Position numbers and translations under genes: made by a program. This document shows, piece after piece, positions 1 through 8,666 of a stretch of DNA of 64,000 bases. Origin of the DNA: Luteibacter anthropi (GTDB taxonomy: Bacteria; Pseudomonadota; Gammaproteobacteria; Xanthomonadales; Rhodanobacteraceae). The notes under the pieces are model-generated. The model saw nothing but the letters and a program-made list of their open reading frames with translations. It did no database searches and was not told the origin of the DNA. The stretch covers positions 310,001-374,000 of the forward strand of contig NZ_JAARLZ010000002.1 in NCBI RefSeq assembly GCF_011759365.1, written 5' to 3'. Every line of letters begins with the position of its first letter. Within the stretch, counting starts at the first letter, position 1.

Positions 1-787
1 GTGCCTGGAGAAGCTGGCGATCGGCACCGTCGAACAAGGCGAGCCGACGTTCTGCCACGCCCTGCGATTCTTTCAGGTGCGCGATGCGGGTGGCGAGATG
101 ACGCGTCTTGCTCTGGTTCGCATCGTGCAGGCGATAGGCGCACACAGGTACATCGGCGAAGCCCAGCGCGTCGCGAGCGACAAGGCGCAGGAAGAAATCC
201 CAGTCGTCGATGCGCAGATCCTCGGTCCAGCCCGCCACCTGGGCGGGTACATGTCGGCGCAGCAGCGTCACGGGTCCACCGATGGCCCATCGGGAAATCA
301 CGGCGCGCCGGATGCCCTGATCCGTGGCATAGACGTGCTTTTCCGCGCCGTGAAGCTCGCACATGCCGCTGGCATACAGGCGGTTGTCGTAGCGATCCAC
401 GACGACGGAATCGCCGATCACGGCCGACTTCCATGGATGAGACTGTAGATAGCGCACGAGTTTCTCCGTTCCGCCGGGCAGCAGGTAGTCGTCGCTGGCA
501 CCCAGCCGGAGAAACTCCCCGCGGGCCAGCGAGGCCAGTTCGTTCAGCGTCGCAGCCACGCCCCGGTTCTCACGTTTCAGGAACGTGATGGGCAAGGCGT
601 TCCGATGGCGTTCCACCCAGCTGGCGATCCTGGCTGGCGTACCGTCGACGGAACCATCATCTATGATCACCAGCTCCTTGGCCGGGTAGGCGTCTTCAAG
701 CACGCTGTCCAGGCAGCGCTGAACGAAGCGTTCGTGGTTACGCGCAGGGATGAGGATGGAAACCAGCGGATCAGTCCGTTCGCTCAT
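1..787 (-). CDS. Family 2 glycosyltransferase, partial (C-terminus beyond left edge)
   Basis: My reverse-strand translation is open from an ATG at 787 to the edge (262 codons). It begins [20 protein letters not shown] and continues with VIIDDGSVDGT and later GASDDYLLPGG and EDLRIDDWDFFLR. These are the GT-A nucleotide-sugar and DXD-like motifs of GT2 enzymes, which transfer a sugar from a nucleotide donor to a lipid-linked glycan on the cytoplasmic face of the inner membrane. Its ATG overlaps the TGA of the flippase gene (ATGA), so it is the last visible gene of the sugar operon and is probably translationally coupled. Donor and acceptor cannot be read from the sequence. A role in adding the 3-acetamido sugar made by the upstream genes is inference. 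Confidence 0.9.
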   Translation of the reverse strand, partial: MSERTDPLVSILIPARNHERFVQRCLDSVLEDAYPAKELVIIDDGSVDGTPARIASWVERHRNALPITFLKRENRGVAATLNELASLARGEFLRLGASDDYLLPGGTEKLVRYLQSHPWKSAVIGDSVVVDRYDNRLYASGMCELHGAEKHVYATDQGIRRAVISRWAIGGPVTLLRRHVPAQVAGWTEDLRIDDWDFFLRLVARDALGFADVPVCAYRLHDANQSKTRHLATRIAHLKESQGVAERRLALFDGADRQLLQA

Positions 788-2040
788 GACGGAAGCCTCT
801 GCAGGTAGCGCCGGGCCACCAGGAGATTGAAAACGAGATAGCCCACGTAGTTCACGGTGAACGCATATACCGCACCGATGAGGCCAAACCATCCGGTAAA
901 TGCGAATACGAGCACGACGTAGCTTGCGGCAAAGACAAACTCCGATATGACGAACAGGCCCGTCATCGCCTTGGCCAGCATCAGGTAGGAGAGGACGAAA
1001 GCCGCGATCTTGATCACGTCGCCGGCCAGCTGCACGCCATATAGGGCATTTGCCGGCGCGAAATCGTCGCTGAAGAGTAGTCGGGTAACCCATGTACGGG
1101 CCACGTAGACGAGCCATGCAAGCAACGCCGCTGCCGGCAGAAGCTGCCGCCAGGCCTGTCCAATTTCCCTGCGCAGCGCTTCGCGTCCGGGAATCGCGGC
1201 CAGTCTCGGCAGGTAATGCACATTGATCGCCGTGGTCAGGAACAGAAGGTAGGCATCGGAAACCCGGCTGACAGCCTGCCAGTAGCCCACCTGCTCCCAA
1301 CCCAGTTGCGCGGCGAGATGATCGCGTACCGCCATGCCGACCAGCGGTGAACACAATGCGGAACTCAGCGTCATCACGGAGAATGTCGCCAGCCTTAGCA
1401 TCATGTCCCGATCAAAACCGGCCCTCAGCATGTCAAGTCGGAAATACGGGCTGCGCCACCAGGCGGGTATGCCAACGACCAGCCAGAGCAATTGCGCAAG
1501 GACCAGGGCCAGCAGCGCCCCATAAAGCCCCAGCCGCCACGACAGCCACACCGCAAGCACCATGCTCAATGCCGAGCCGACCACCTGGATGAAGACCAGC
1601 CGGCGTACATCCATGAAGCCGTTGACTACAGCCAGCAGGTAGTTCCCCGCCGCAATCCCGGCTTGTGCAAAAGCGAGCACTCGCAACAGGCTTTCATAGC
1701 GCACGTCATCCAGCAGCCACGAGGCCAGCGGGCGACTGAAGAACCATGTGACGCACCCCATCACCAGCGATGCGCAAAGCGCATAGGCCAGCGCCGCACT
1801 AAGCAGGCGTGCCAGGCGCTCGGGTTGATCCCTGTACTCGGCAACGTATTTCACGATGGCGGCGCTGATCCCACCTCCTGCAAGTACGGTAAGCAGCGAC
1901 ATCAGGCTCATGAACTGGCCGAACTTCCCTACCCCGTCCGGTCCGGCGGTCCACGCGACCAGCTTGATCAGTACGAGGCCGGCCACCAGTCTGGCTGCCG
2001 TGCCTACGGCACTGTAGAGGCCATGGCGGGCTATCGACAT
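784..2040 (-). CDS. Wzx-type oligosaccharide flippase
   Basis: A 418-residue polytopic protein with about a dozen hydrophobic segments and few charges outside loops, matching polysaccharide flippases of the MOP superfamily (WzxE/RfbX type). It opens with [20 protein letters not shown] and has the paired-helix layout typical of the family. Such proteins move undecaprenyl-PP-linked oligosaccharide units from the inner to the outer leaflet of the cytoplasmic membrane. The start overlaps the aminotransferase stop by 10 bases and the stop overlaps the glycosyltransferase start, so it is embedded in the operon. The pairing of a Wzx protein with a 3-amino-sugar aminotransferase resembles the WecE/WzxE arrangement of enterobacterial common antigen, but this operon carries FdtA-like rather than Wec sugar enzymes. 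Confidence 0.9.
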   Translation of the reverse strand: MSIARHGLYSAVGTAARLVAGLVLIKLVAWTAGPDGVGKFGQFMSLMSLLTVLAGGGISAAIVKYVAEYRDQPERLARLLSAALAYALCASLVMGCVTWFFSRPLASWLLDDVRYESLLRVLAFAQAGIAAGNYLLAVVNGFMDVRRLVFIQVVGSALSMVLAVWLSWRLGLYGALLALVLAQLLWLVVGIPAWWRSPYFRLDMLRAGFDRDMMLRLATFSVMTLSSALCSPLVGMAVRDHLAAQLGWEQVGYWQAVSRVSDAYLLFLTTAINVHYLPRLAAIPGREALRREIGQAWRQLLPAAALLAWLVYVARTWVTRLLFSDDFAPANALYGVQLAGDVIKIAAFVLSYLMLAKAMTGLFVISEFVFAASYVVLVFAFTGWFGLIGAVYAFTVNYVGYLVFNLLVARRYLQRLPS

Positions 2041-3149
2041 GCGCCGCCCTCGAAGGCCCGGCAGGCTACGATGACCTGCCGTATCGCTTCCGTATCGAGG
2101 GTCGGCGAAAGCGGGAGGCTGAGCACTTCAGCGTGCAGGCGCTCCGCCAGGGGCATCCGGGGACGCCCTGCCGATGCATACGCAGGCTGGCAATGGGATG
2201 GCACCGGGTAATGGACCTGGGTGTGGATACCCCGTGCATACAGATGCTCCTGCAGCGCATCACGATGTTCGCAGCGCACCACGAACAGATGCCAGGCATG
2301 CCCTTCCTCCCTCGCAGCGGATGGCAGCACGATGCCGGGATGCACGATCCCTTGGCGATACTGTCGCGCCACCTCGCGCCGCCGGGCAATGTCCTCGTCC
2401 AGCCATGCCAGCTTGACCCTCAACAGGGCAGCCTGCATCTCGTCCAGCCGCGAATTCACGCCCTGTATCCGGTGGTGATACTTCGTTTCGGAACCATAGT
2501 TACGCAAGGCAACGATCTGGCGCGCAAGATCGCCATCGTCCGTGGTGACGGCACCGGCATCACCCAGCGCACCAAGGTTCTTGGTCGGAAAGAAGCTGAA
2601 GGCGGCGGCATCCGCAAGCGAGCCTGCCTTATGCTCTCCCAGGCGGGCTCCATGCGCCTGGGCCGCGTCCTCGATCAGCAACAGGCCATGATGGCGGGCC
2701 AGCGCCTTGAGCGCTGGCATATCGGCAAGCTGCCCATAGAGGTGTACGGCGACCACGGCCCGTGTTCGTGGGCCAATCGAGGATTCGACATGCCCGGGAT
2801 CGAGGTTGAACGTCGTACCATCGGGCTCGACCGGCACTGGAACCAGGCCGCTCAGGCTCACCGCCAGAAAGGTTGCAATAAAGGTATTGGCGGGTACCAG
2901 GACCTCATCGCCATCCTTGAGCAGCCCCAGTTCCTTGTAGCCGCGGAAGATAAGCGTCAGCGCATCCAGGCCGTTACCCGTACCCAACGCATGACGTACG
3001 CCACAATAAGTGGCAAATTCCTGTTCGAATGCCGCCAGTTCGTCACCCAAAACATACCAGCCGGAGTCGATCACCCGCGCGGCCGCCGCTTTCAGCGCCT
3101 CGTTGTAACGCGCATTGACCTTTCCAAGATCAAAGAACGGAACCGTCAT
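2031..3149 (-). CDS. DegT/DnrJ/EryC1 sugar aminotransferase (FdtB/QdtB type)
   Basis: A 372-residue PLP-dependent aminotransferase of the DegT/DnrJ/EryC1 family. Visible hallmarks are GTGNGLDAL near residue 57, EDAAQAHGA near 160 and the PLP lysine in [16 protein letters not shown] (K190). With an FdtA-like ketoisomerase in the same operon, the expected reaction is transfer of an amino group to C3 of dTDP-3-keto-6-deoxyhexose, giving dTDP-3-amino-3,6-dideoxy-galactose or -glucose. The ATGA overlap with the GNAT-like gene upstream and 10-base overlap with the flippase downstream mark one transcript. Whether the product is Fuc3N (FdtB) or Qui3N (QdtB) depends on the ketoisomerase stereochemistry and cannot be decided here. 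No gene symbol is assigned for that reason. Confidence 0.9.
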   Translation of the reverse strand: MTVPFFDLGKVNARYNEALKAAAARVIDSGWYVLGDELAAFEQEFATYCGVRHALGTGNGLDALTLIFRGYKELGLLKDGDEVLVPANTFIATFLAVSLSGLVPVPVEPDGTTFNLDPGHVESSIGPRTRAVVAVHLYGQLADMPALKALARHHGLLLIEDAAQAHGARLGEHKAGSLADAAAFSFFPTKNLGALGDAGAVTTDDGDLARQIVALRNYGSETKYHHRIQGVNSRLDEMQAALLRVKLAWLDEDIARRREVARQYRQGIVHPGIVLPSAAREEGHAWHLFVVRCEHRDALQEHLYARGIHTQVHYPVPSHCQPAYASAGRPRMPLAERLHAEVLSLPLSPTLDTEAIRQVIVACRAFEGGACR

Positions 3150-4081
3150 GCGATATCCCAGGTATAGAAGTCGTGGACCACGGAACGGGCGCCGAAGCGT
3201 TCCTTCTGTTCCACCAGGCCGTTGTTCAGAACCATGCCGGCCTGCTCGGTGGAAATGCCGAAGCTGAAATGGCGTTTATGGGCATAGACGACCTCGATCA
3301 GGTCCCCCAGCAAAAGACTGAGGGCCTGACGCCTTCGCCCCTCGTCCGAAGCCGCCAGGTATTGCGTATGCACGGCAGGCCCCAGGTCGTAGACGAGTGC
3401 GGCCGCGAGCAGCTCGTCGTTATCACGAACCTCGTGCAGCACGATGTGGCCGGGAAACCGCGACTTGAGAAGGCGCAGTTCGTCGAGGCTATGGGTGGGC
3501 GCGGCATCGTGAGCGGCCAGCACATGGGAGAGCAAGGCATGGAAAGCCGCGAGGTCACCACCCGAGGTCATGGTCAGGCCGCTCCGCCTGGCCCGCTGGA
3601 TTGCACGGCGGCGCTCTTCGGTAAAATGAAATACCCCTTGCAGGGCAATGACCGACGACAGGTCGCGCCGATGCAGCCTGGCACCAAGGCGATGCAGTGC
3701 GTACAGGTCCTCTTCCGCGGGATAGGCCTGGAAAACATGGGGTACCGCCTTGTAGATCAATCGCGTGACGCCCTGCGCACGGAAGTGGGCCCCTATCCGT
3801 TCGAACACCTCCAGCGTGGCCACGGCGCGAAGCGCGCGCGTACTGATCAGGCCGGCGTAGGTAAGGCCACCATGACTCGTGACATATGCGCCATCGATGT
3901 TCACCGGCAGCACGGCAACCATTTCCCCGGCCTTCTCGATCACCAGTGAGGCATCCGTGAAGCGGTCTGCGTGGTAGTCCATGTAGCCGCGGCGGTGCAG
4001 AAGGTTGCCATTGCGGGAGCGCTCCACCACGGCATCCCATGCGGGGGCATCGGCAGCGACGTAAGGCCTAACCGAAAGCAT
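3146..4081 (-). CDS. GNAT/FemAB-like acyltransferase
   Basis: A 311-residue soluble protein that begins [20 protein letters not shown] and resembles the double-GNAT (FemAB / Acetyltransf_6) proteins found in polysaccharide clusters. The C-terminal half holds a GNAT-like core ([21 protein letters not shown], then [24 protein letters not shown]) with the sequence SFGIST near the end. It probably acylates an amino group on a sugar or lipid-linked intermediate. The operon also encodes a left-handed beta-helix acyltransferase that would already N-acetylate the 3-amino sugar, so this enzyme may act on another position or residue. It overlaps its neighbours by 14 bases (upstream) and 4 bases (downstream). 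Substrate unknown. Confidence 0.7.
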   Translation of the reverse strand: MLSVRPYVAADAPAWDAVVERSRNGNLLHRRGYMDYHADRFTDASLVIEKAGEMVAVLPVNIDGAYVTSHGGLTYAGLISTRALRAVATLEVFERIGAHFRAQGVTRLIYKAVPHVFQAYPAEEDLYALHRLGARLHRRDLSSVIALQGVFHFTEERRRAIQRARRSGLTMTSGGDLAAFHALLSHVLAAHDAAPTHSLDELRLLKSRFPGHIVLHEVRDNDELLAAALVYDLGPAVHTQYLAASDEGRRRQALSLLLGDLIEVVYAHKRHFSFGISTEQAGMVLNNGLVEQKERFGARSVVHDFYTWDIA

Positions 4082-5030
4082 GCGACACCTTCGTCTTCAT
4101 AACGGTGTCCGGGGACGACTCGGCAACACCGAAACCCTCGCGCCCCATGTCGTTGCCGTTGTAGAACATCCACGTCCGTCCGCCGTCGGCCGCCAACGCC
4201 GGATAGCAAAGCGCCTGTGCGTCCCAGCCCGATGACGATGGCGCGATGCCGAGGGCATCGTCGCGGCGCTCCCAGGTCACGCCGTCGTGGCTGAAACCCA
4301 TGCCGAGCTGGTAGCGGCCGGCGCGGTCGCCCCAGGTGAAATACATCGCATAGCCTTCACCATGGCGGTATACGCGTGGACGACCGATGCGGTACTCATC
4401 GCCCCGTGGTCGCAGGCATTCGCGGTCATGGCGCGAGATGTTCCGCAGATCATTCGTCTGCGTGCAACGGATGTGATAACGAGGAAATGGCTGGCCGCCG
4501 ATCCACTCCCAGTCGTCGCCGCTGGCATACCACAGTCGCCACAATCCGTTTTCGTAGTGCGCGCTGTGGATCGCCGCAATGGTGCTGCGTCCCGGTGCGC
4601 GGTCGAGAATGGGGGTTTCCTGCACACGCTGGAAATGCTCGCCACCATCGATGGAAACCGCCAGCCCGGTAAACGCGAGGAACTTTGCACAGGCAACGCG
4701 CTGGAAGCCGACATAGAACAGGTGCAATCCACCTGGCGCATCGACCACGTCTCCCAGGATCATGCCACTGTCGTCGAAACAACCGCCACGGCCGATATCC
4801 AGCACGGGCACCGGGCTGACACGCAGGACGGTCGACGGGTCCTTCGCCAGCAGGTCGACATAGCCGATCCGACCCACGCCATCCGCATCGCGGAACGAGG
4901 CGAACACCCGGATCGTTCCATCCCCACGGACCCATGGTGTCGGCGTCAGCGCGGCATGATTCATCCAACCACCCACGCCGTGCTTCGCCACGTCGAACAC
5001 CAGTCCCCGTTTACGCCATACCCGGGGCAT
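4068..5030 (-). CDS. Five-bladed propeller (GH43/GH32-like) protein of the glycan operon
   Basis: A 320-residue protein with repeated blade-like segments such as RVFASFRDADGVGRIGYVDL, GGLHLFYVGFQ, GLWRLWYASGDDW, GYAMYFTWGDRAG and RTWMFYNGNDMGREGFGVAES. These are typical of the five-bladed beta-propeller shared by GH32, GH43, GH68 and GH130-like proteins. No signal peptide is visible, so it should be cytoplasmic. I could not place a convincing Asp/Glu catalytic triad, so hydrolase activity is not claimed. Similar propellers occur in O-antigen clusters without known function. Start and stop overlap both flanking genes (TGATG upstream, 14 bases downstream), so it is an integral operon member and may act on or bind the sugar intermediate. 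Confidence 0.65.
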   Translation of the reverse strand: MPRVWRKRGLVFDVAKHGVGGWMNHAALTPTPWVRGDGTIRVFASFRDADGVGRIGYVDLLAKDPSTVLRVSPVPVLDIGRGGCFDDSGMILGDVVDAPGGLHLFYVGFQRVACAKFLAFTGLAVSIDGGEHFQRVQETPILDRAPGRSTIAAIHSAHYENGLWRLWYASGDDWEWIGGQPFPRYHIRCTQTNDLRNISRHDRECLRPRGDEYRIGRPRVYRHGEGYAMYFTWGDRAGRYQLGMGFSHDGVTWERRDDALGIAPSSSGWDAQALCYPALAADGGRTWMFYNGNDMGREGFGVAESSPDTVMKTKVSHAFG

Positions 5031-5695
5031 CAGAACACCACTTCCAGGCTGCTCCGGTCAACAAGCGCACGGGCTGGCGAGCCCACGTAGACCTTGCCAG
5101 GCTCCGTGTTCCGAACTACCAGCGCCCCTGAACCAATGACATTATCCTCGGCGATCACCACGCGATCGTTGAGGGTGGCATTCACGCCGACGAAGCTGTT
5201 GCGGCCGATATCGCAGTAACCGGATATCACGGCGTGCGAAGCGATGAAGACGTGATCGTGAACAACGGTGCGATGACCGAGATGGTTGCCGCTCCACAGG
5301 ATGCAGTTGTTTCCCACCGTCACGAACGGCTGGATCACATTACCTTCGAAGACAAAGGTGTTTTCGCCTATGCATGCATTGCGCCATACGAAGGCCCGGC
5401 TGCTGACATAGCTGGCAAACCGGTATCCTCTTCGCTTGCCATCATCGTAAAGCCTTGCGCGTAGCCGATTGAGACCCGTGGCGGGAATGGCGACGAACAG
5501 TTCCACGTCGGAAGGGGAGTGCACGGCGTCCAGGTCTTCATAAGGAATGACCGGGCGCCCTTCAAGCACGGGCTGCGTGATGAAAGCGCGCTCGATGCTG
5601 AAAGCGATCACCTCGTAGTCGCTATCGTGCTCGAAGTACTCCAGGGCGATCAGCGCAAACTCCCCTGCACCCACCAGGACCAGCGGCCTGCTCAT
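5030..5695 (-). CDS. NeuD/PglD-type left-handed beta-helix sugar acyltransferase
   Basis: A 221-residue protein. The N-terminus has a small Rossmann-like fold (MSRPLVLVGAGEFALIALEY, PglD_N type). The C-terminal half is a hexapeptide-repeat left-handed beta-helix running through NACIGENTFVFEGNVIQPFV, VTVGNNCILWSGNHLG and ISGYCDIGRNSFVGVNATL to PGKVYVGSPARAL. Such trimeric enzymes transfer acetyl from acetyl-CoA. The His in SGNHLGHRTVVHDHV is a candidate catalytic base. In this operon it is the likely N-acetyltransferase that turns the 3-amino-dideoxy sugar into the 3-acetamido form (the FdtC/QdtC step), although those characterised enzymes are not all of the PglD_N subtype. ATGA overlap with the ketoisomerase gene supports co-translation. 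Confidence 0.85.
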   Translation of the reverse strand: MSRPLVLVGAGEFALIALEYFEHDSDYEVIAFSIERAFITQPVLEGRPVIPYEDLDAVHSPSDVELFVAIPATGLNRLRARLYDDGKRRGYRFASYVSSRAFVWRNACIGENTFVFEGNVIQPFVTVGNNCILWSGNHLGHRTVVHDHVFIASHAVISGYCDIGRNSFVGVNATLNDRVVIAEDNVIGSGALVVRNTEPGKVYVGSPARALVDRSSLEVVF

Positions 5696-6117
5696 GCGGC
5701 AACGCCCTCTACGACCTGGCCAGCCCGCACCTCGCGCAGGAAGGCTTCGTAATCCGTGATGTAGTCCGCAGGGTTGTAGAGCTGATCGGCCAGCACCATC
5801 AGCACACAGTCTTCGCTGAACTCATAGAGTTCGCGCCAGATCATGTCGCCAAGCAGAAGCCCCTGGGAAGGATCGTTCAGCACGAACCGCACCGGGCCGG
5901 CGCCCTGATCGACCAGCACCGTGACCGATCCACGTACGGCGACCAGTATCTGGCGAAGATGCCTGTGTGCGTGATTGCCACGACGCACGTCTGCCTGTGT
6001 GGCATAGATGTAGTAAACGCGCCGGATCTCGAACGGCACGTTGCGTTCCTGCTCCAGCGAAACCAGCATCCCGCCGTGGTCGCCGTGTTTCTGGAATTGA
6101 ATGCATTCGATGTCCAT
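5692..6117 (-). CDS. FdtA/QdtA-like dTDP-4-oxo-6-deoxyhexose 3,4-ketoisomerase
   Basis: A 141-residue cupin protein starting at the ATG at 6117. The frame is open further upstream, but the upstream residues look non-coding and an AGAGGG motif lies just before this ATG. It shows FEIRRVYYIYATQADVRRGN followed by HAHRHLRQ and later GDMIWRELYEFSEDCVLMVLA, the signature of the WxcM-like/FdtA cupin family with a conserved His-Ala-His. These enzymes convert dTDP-4-keto-6-deoxyglucose into the 3-keto isomer, the substrate for the downstream aminotransferase. It is the first gene of the leftward seven-gene operon. FdtA and QdtA differ only in C4 stereochemistry, so the final sugar (Fuc3NAc or Qui3NAc) stays open. 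Confidence 0.88.
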   Translation of the reverse strand: MDIECIQFQKHGDHGGMLVSLEQERNVPFEIRRVYYIYATQADVRRGNHAHRHLRQILVAVRGSVTVLVDQGAGPVRFVLNDPSQGLLLGDMIWRELYEFSEDCVLMVLADQLYNPADYITDYEAFLREVRAGQVVEGVAA

Positions 6118-6177
6118 GGGATGCCCGGCCCTCTTCGCTGGAGTACAGCTGTTCCGATGAGTGCCGGGGCCGCCCCC

Positions 6178-6207
6178 AAAGGTTGTGTCGTCATCAGCAC
6201 AACCTTT
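6178..6207. promoter_or_regulatory. Perfect 10-10-10 inverted repeat in the fdtA-like/b561 divergent region
   Basis: AAAGGTTGTG at 6178-6187 and CACAACCTTT at 6198-6207 are exact inverted copies around a 10-base spacer. They lie 61 bases upstream of the sugar-operon start and 88 bases before the cytochrome b561 GTG. The half-site spacing of 20 bases (two helical turns) fits a dimeric regulator. A hairpin in the sugar-operon leader is the alternative. No T-run follows, so a terminator is unlikely. Confidence 0.5.
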
Positions 6208-6294
6208 CACCCGCACCGCGTCACTCACCGGACAACTACTGCTTTGCGTCCGGGGGAACGGGATGAATGGCCATCGCTGCACGAGGAGCGTCAC

Positions 6295-6861
6295 GTGACG
6301 CCAACATCTGAAGACGCCACCGGAGTTGTCACGGAAGTCCATCGCCCTCGCGGGTTACGCTGGCTTCACTGGATCACCGTTGCCTGCCTGATCGCCGTGG
6401 CGGCACTGGCGCTTGTGCGGGACCAGGTGGCGGGACGCCTGGTTCGCCAGTGGCTGCTGGAAGGGCATCGTCATACGGGGTTGCTGATCCTTCTGCTGGC
6501 GTGCCTGCGCATTGGCCTGCGCCTGCGGCTCGGTCGCCTTCCTCCGGTGGTGCACTCGCCACTGGTTCGCGTGGCCTCGACACTCACCCACGCGGCGCTC
6601 TATGTGCTGCTGCTGGCCCTGCCCTTGATCGGCTGGGCGCTCAGCGACGCCGAAGGCAAACCGGTTCACCTGTTCGGATGGACCTTGCCCGCGCTGGTGG
6701 CAGACGACGAAGACCTCGCCGACCAGTTGCTGGCCTGGCACCAGAACATCGCTTGGGCACTGCTTGCCCTGGTCCTGCTGCATATCGGTGCGGCGCTCTG
6801 GCACCACTTCGTCAAGCGTGACGGCGTGCTGCGGTCCATGTGGCCCGCTGGCAAACGCTGA
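6295..6861 (+). CDS. Cytochrome b561
   Basis: A four-helix di-haem membrane protein of the bacterial CybB/cytochrome b561 family, 188 residues from a GTG at 6295 with GAGGAG six bases upstream. The frame is open further back, but that upstream part overlaps the divergent sugar gene and has no ribosome site. Likely haem-ligand histidines sit in RGLRWLHWITVA, LEGHRHTG, STLTHAALYVLLL and WHQNIAWALLALVLLHIG. The family moves electrons across or within the inner membrane, often with ubiquinol. It is followed after 37 bases by the haem-porin gene, so it may feed or accept electrons in a small periplasmic chain. That linkage is inferred from position. Confidence 0.85.
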   Translation: MTPTSEDATGVVTEVHRPRGLRWLHWITVACLIAVAALALVRDQVAGRLVRQWLLEGHRHTGLLILLLACLRIGLRLRLGRLPPVVHSPLVRVASTLTHAALYVLLLALPLIGWALSDAEGKPVHLFGWTLPALVADDEDLADQLLAWHQNIAWALLALVLLHIGAALWHHFVKRDGVLRSMWPAGKR

Positions 6862-6898
6862 TCGTCATCGCATCGACATGGATACCCAAGGAGATCCC

Positions 6899-8233
6899 AT
6901 GCTTTATACGCAGCGCCGTTCCCGACGCCGCCCCGCCGCCCTGCCCGTACTGTGTGGCATCGGTGTCGCCCTTTCTTTCGCCAGCAATGTCGCGCAGGCC
7001 ATCCCGGCCTATGCCCGGCAGACCGGTGCATCGTGCGCCGACTGCCATGCGGGTGCCTATGGTCCCGCACTCACGCCATATGGCATGCGCTTCAAGCTCA
7101 ACGGCTATACCGATACCGACGGCAAGGGATTCAAGCTGCCAGTGGCCGCCCAGCTCGTGGGTACGCGATCGGTGCCTGCCCGCGGCGACAGCACCAATCA
7201 GCTGACCGAGGCCGACGTGTACATCGCCGGACGCCTCACCGACCAGATCGGCGGCTACGTGAAGGTGGAAAACGATAACCGGGGGCATAACAAGTTCGAT
7301 ACCAAACTCAGCAACATCGACCTTCGCTTTGTCGCCAAGGAACTTAAGCTCGGCGGCAAGGACCTCACCCTGGGCGTCAGCGTCAACAACAGCCCCGGCT
7401 TCCAGGATCCGATCGGCTCCATGTTCGCCGCTTCCACCCTGGGGCCCGCTGGCGTGACCGGCACCCTGCTGAACCTCTCCAGCCCCAATGCACCCGCCGA
7501 CCGCGTGATCGGCGCTACCGTCTATGGCCTGTACGATTCCCACTGGTACGGCGAAGTGGGCACCTATCACTCGCTGCAACCCTCGACGCAGGATCGCCTG
7601 GGCTACAACATCAGCGGCGATCCGGGCCGGTTGCACGACACCGGTTATGCGCGCTTTGCCTATATGCGCGACATGCGCCGCCAGTTTTTCTCCGCCGGCC
7701 TCGTGGCACTCACCACGGAGCGCGAACTGCCTCGCGGCGGCCCGCGCGACGACCTGACGGATCTCGGCTACGACGTCACCTACCAGTTCCTCGGCAACCG
7801 CGAACACATCGTCCAGCTGAGCTACGTCAACATCCTGGAGCGTCGCAAGTACGGCACCACGCCAGCCAGCCCGGTCAATCCCGGCGTGTTCGCCAAGCCG
7901 CGCGGCACGGTGCACGACGAAACCTTCAGTGCCACCTATACCTTCAAACAGAGCTATTCACTGCAATACGCCCACCTGGTGAGCACCGGCTCGGATGACG
8001 CGGCACGATTCATTCCCTATGGATCGCCCGATACCACCGCCAACCTGATCAGCCTGTCCTGGGCACCTTTCGGCAAGGACGACTCGTTCACCTCGTTTGC
8101 CAACCTGAAGCTGGCCGCCACCTGGTTCCGCTTCCGTCGCTTCAACGGCAGCCGCACGGACGTCTTCGGCGCCCCGGGCACGAATGCCGGCGACCTCAAC
8201 GCCTTCTCCCTGTCCGCGAGCGTGGCTTTCTGA
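6899..8233 (+). CDS. Fused c-type haem / outer-membrane beta-barrel protein, Cyc2-like architecture
   Basis: 444 residues from the ATG at 6899, preceded by AAGGAG at ideal spacing. The signal peptide (RRRPAALPVLCGIGVALSFA) ends near AQA. Directly after it comes IPAYARQTGASCADCHAG, a single CxxCH haem site, then PALTPYGMRFKLNGY. The remaining ~380 residues alternate polar and aromatic strands and end in SASVAF, as expected for an outer-membrane barrel with a terminal Phe. One N-terminal haem plugged into a porin is the Cyc2 architecture known from iron-oxidising bacteria. Many non-oxidisers carry related proteins of unknown role, so iron oxidation is not claimed. It lies between cytochrome b561 and a soluble cytochrome c, a plausible electron path. 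Confidence 0.75.
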   Translation: MLYTQRRSRRRPAALPVLCGIGVALSFASNVAQAIPAYARQTGASCADCHAGAYGPALTPYGMRFKLNGYTDTDGKGFKLPVAAQLVGTRSVPARGDSTNQLTEADVYIAGRLTDQIGGYVKVENDNRGHNKFDTKLSNIDLRFVAKELKLGGKDLTLGVSVNNSPGFQDPIGSMFAASTLGPAGVTGTLLNLSSPNAPADRVIGATVYGLYDSHWYGEVGTYHSLQPSTQDRLGYNISGDPGRLHDTGYARFAYMRDMRRQFFSAGLVALTTERELPRGGPRDDLTDLGYDVTYQFLGNREHIVQLSYVNILERRKYGTTPASPVNPGVFAKPRGTVHDETFSATYTFKQSYSLQYAHLVSTGSDDAARFIPYGSPDTTANLISLSWAPFGKDDSFTSFANLKLAATWFRFRRFNGSRTDVFGAPGTNAGDLNAFSLSASVAF

Positions 8234-8268
8234 CCACGCTCCAGGACCCGACCACCTGGATCCCACCC

Positions 8269-8655
8269 ATGCGCTACAACCTGCGGAACACGATGGCCCT
8301 GGCATTTGTCCTGGCCCGGGTCGCTACCCTGCCGGCAATGGCCGGGGACGCACAGGCCGGCAACGACGTCTTCAAGACCGAGTGCGCGGAGTGCCACAGC
8401 GTCAAGGAAGGACGCAACAAGAAAGGCCCGAGCCTGTTCGGCGTGGTCGGGCGCAAGGCGGCCACCCTGCCTGACTATGACTACTCCGATGCCCTGCGTG
8501 GTCAAACCACATGGGTATGGACGCCGGAACAACTTCACACTTACCTTTCCCAGCCGGCCAGCCATGCCAATCCCGGCACCCGGATGAAATACGATGGCCT
8601 GAGCGATCCGAAACAGCTCGACGACCTCATTTCCTACCTGGGCACCCTTCACTGA
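8269..8655 (+). CDS. Class I c-type cytochrome (c2/c550-like)
   Basis: A 128-residue exported monohaem cytochrome. The signal peptide ends around LPAMAG. The mature part starts GDAQAGNDVFKTECAECHSV, giving the haem CxxCH, followed by KGPSLFGVVGRKAA and the probable axial Met in GTRMKYDGL. It ends with DDLISYLGTLH, the C-terminal helix of this family. It would shuttle electrons in the periplasm. It starts 35 bases after the haem-porin, so these are probably on one transcript, and it is the natural soluble partner for that porin. Confidence 0.9.
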   Translation: MRYNLRNTMALAFVLARVATLPAMAGDAQAGNDVFKTECAECHSVKEGRNKKGPSLFGVVGRKAATLPDYDYSDALRGQTTWVWTPEQLHTYLSQPASHANPGTRMKYDGLSDPKQLDDLISYLGTLH

Positions 8656-8666
8656 CGGCGACCGCC

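Noticed and set aside
6899-8233. Calling the haem-porin an iron oxidase
   Set aside because: Architecture alone is not enough. Related single-haem barrels occur in organisms not known to oxidise iron.
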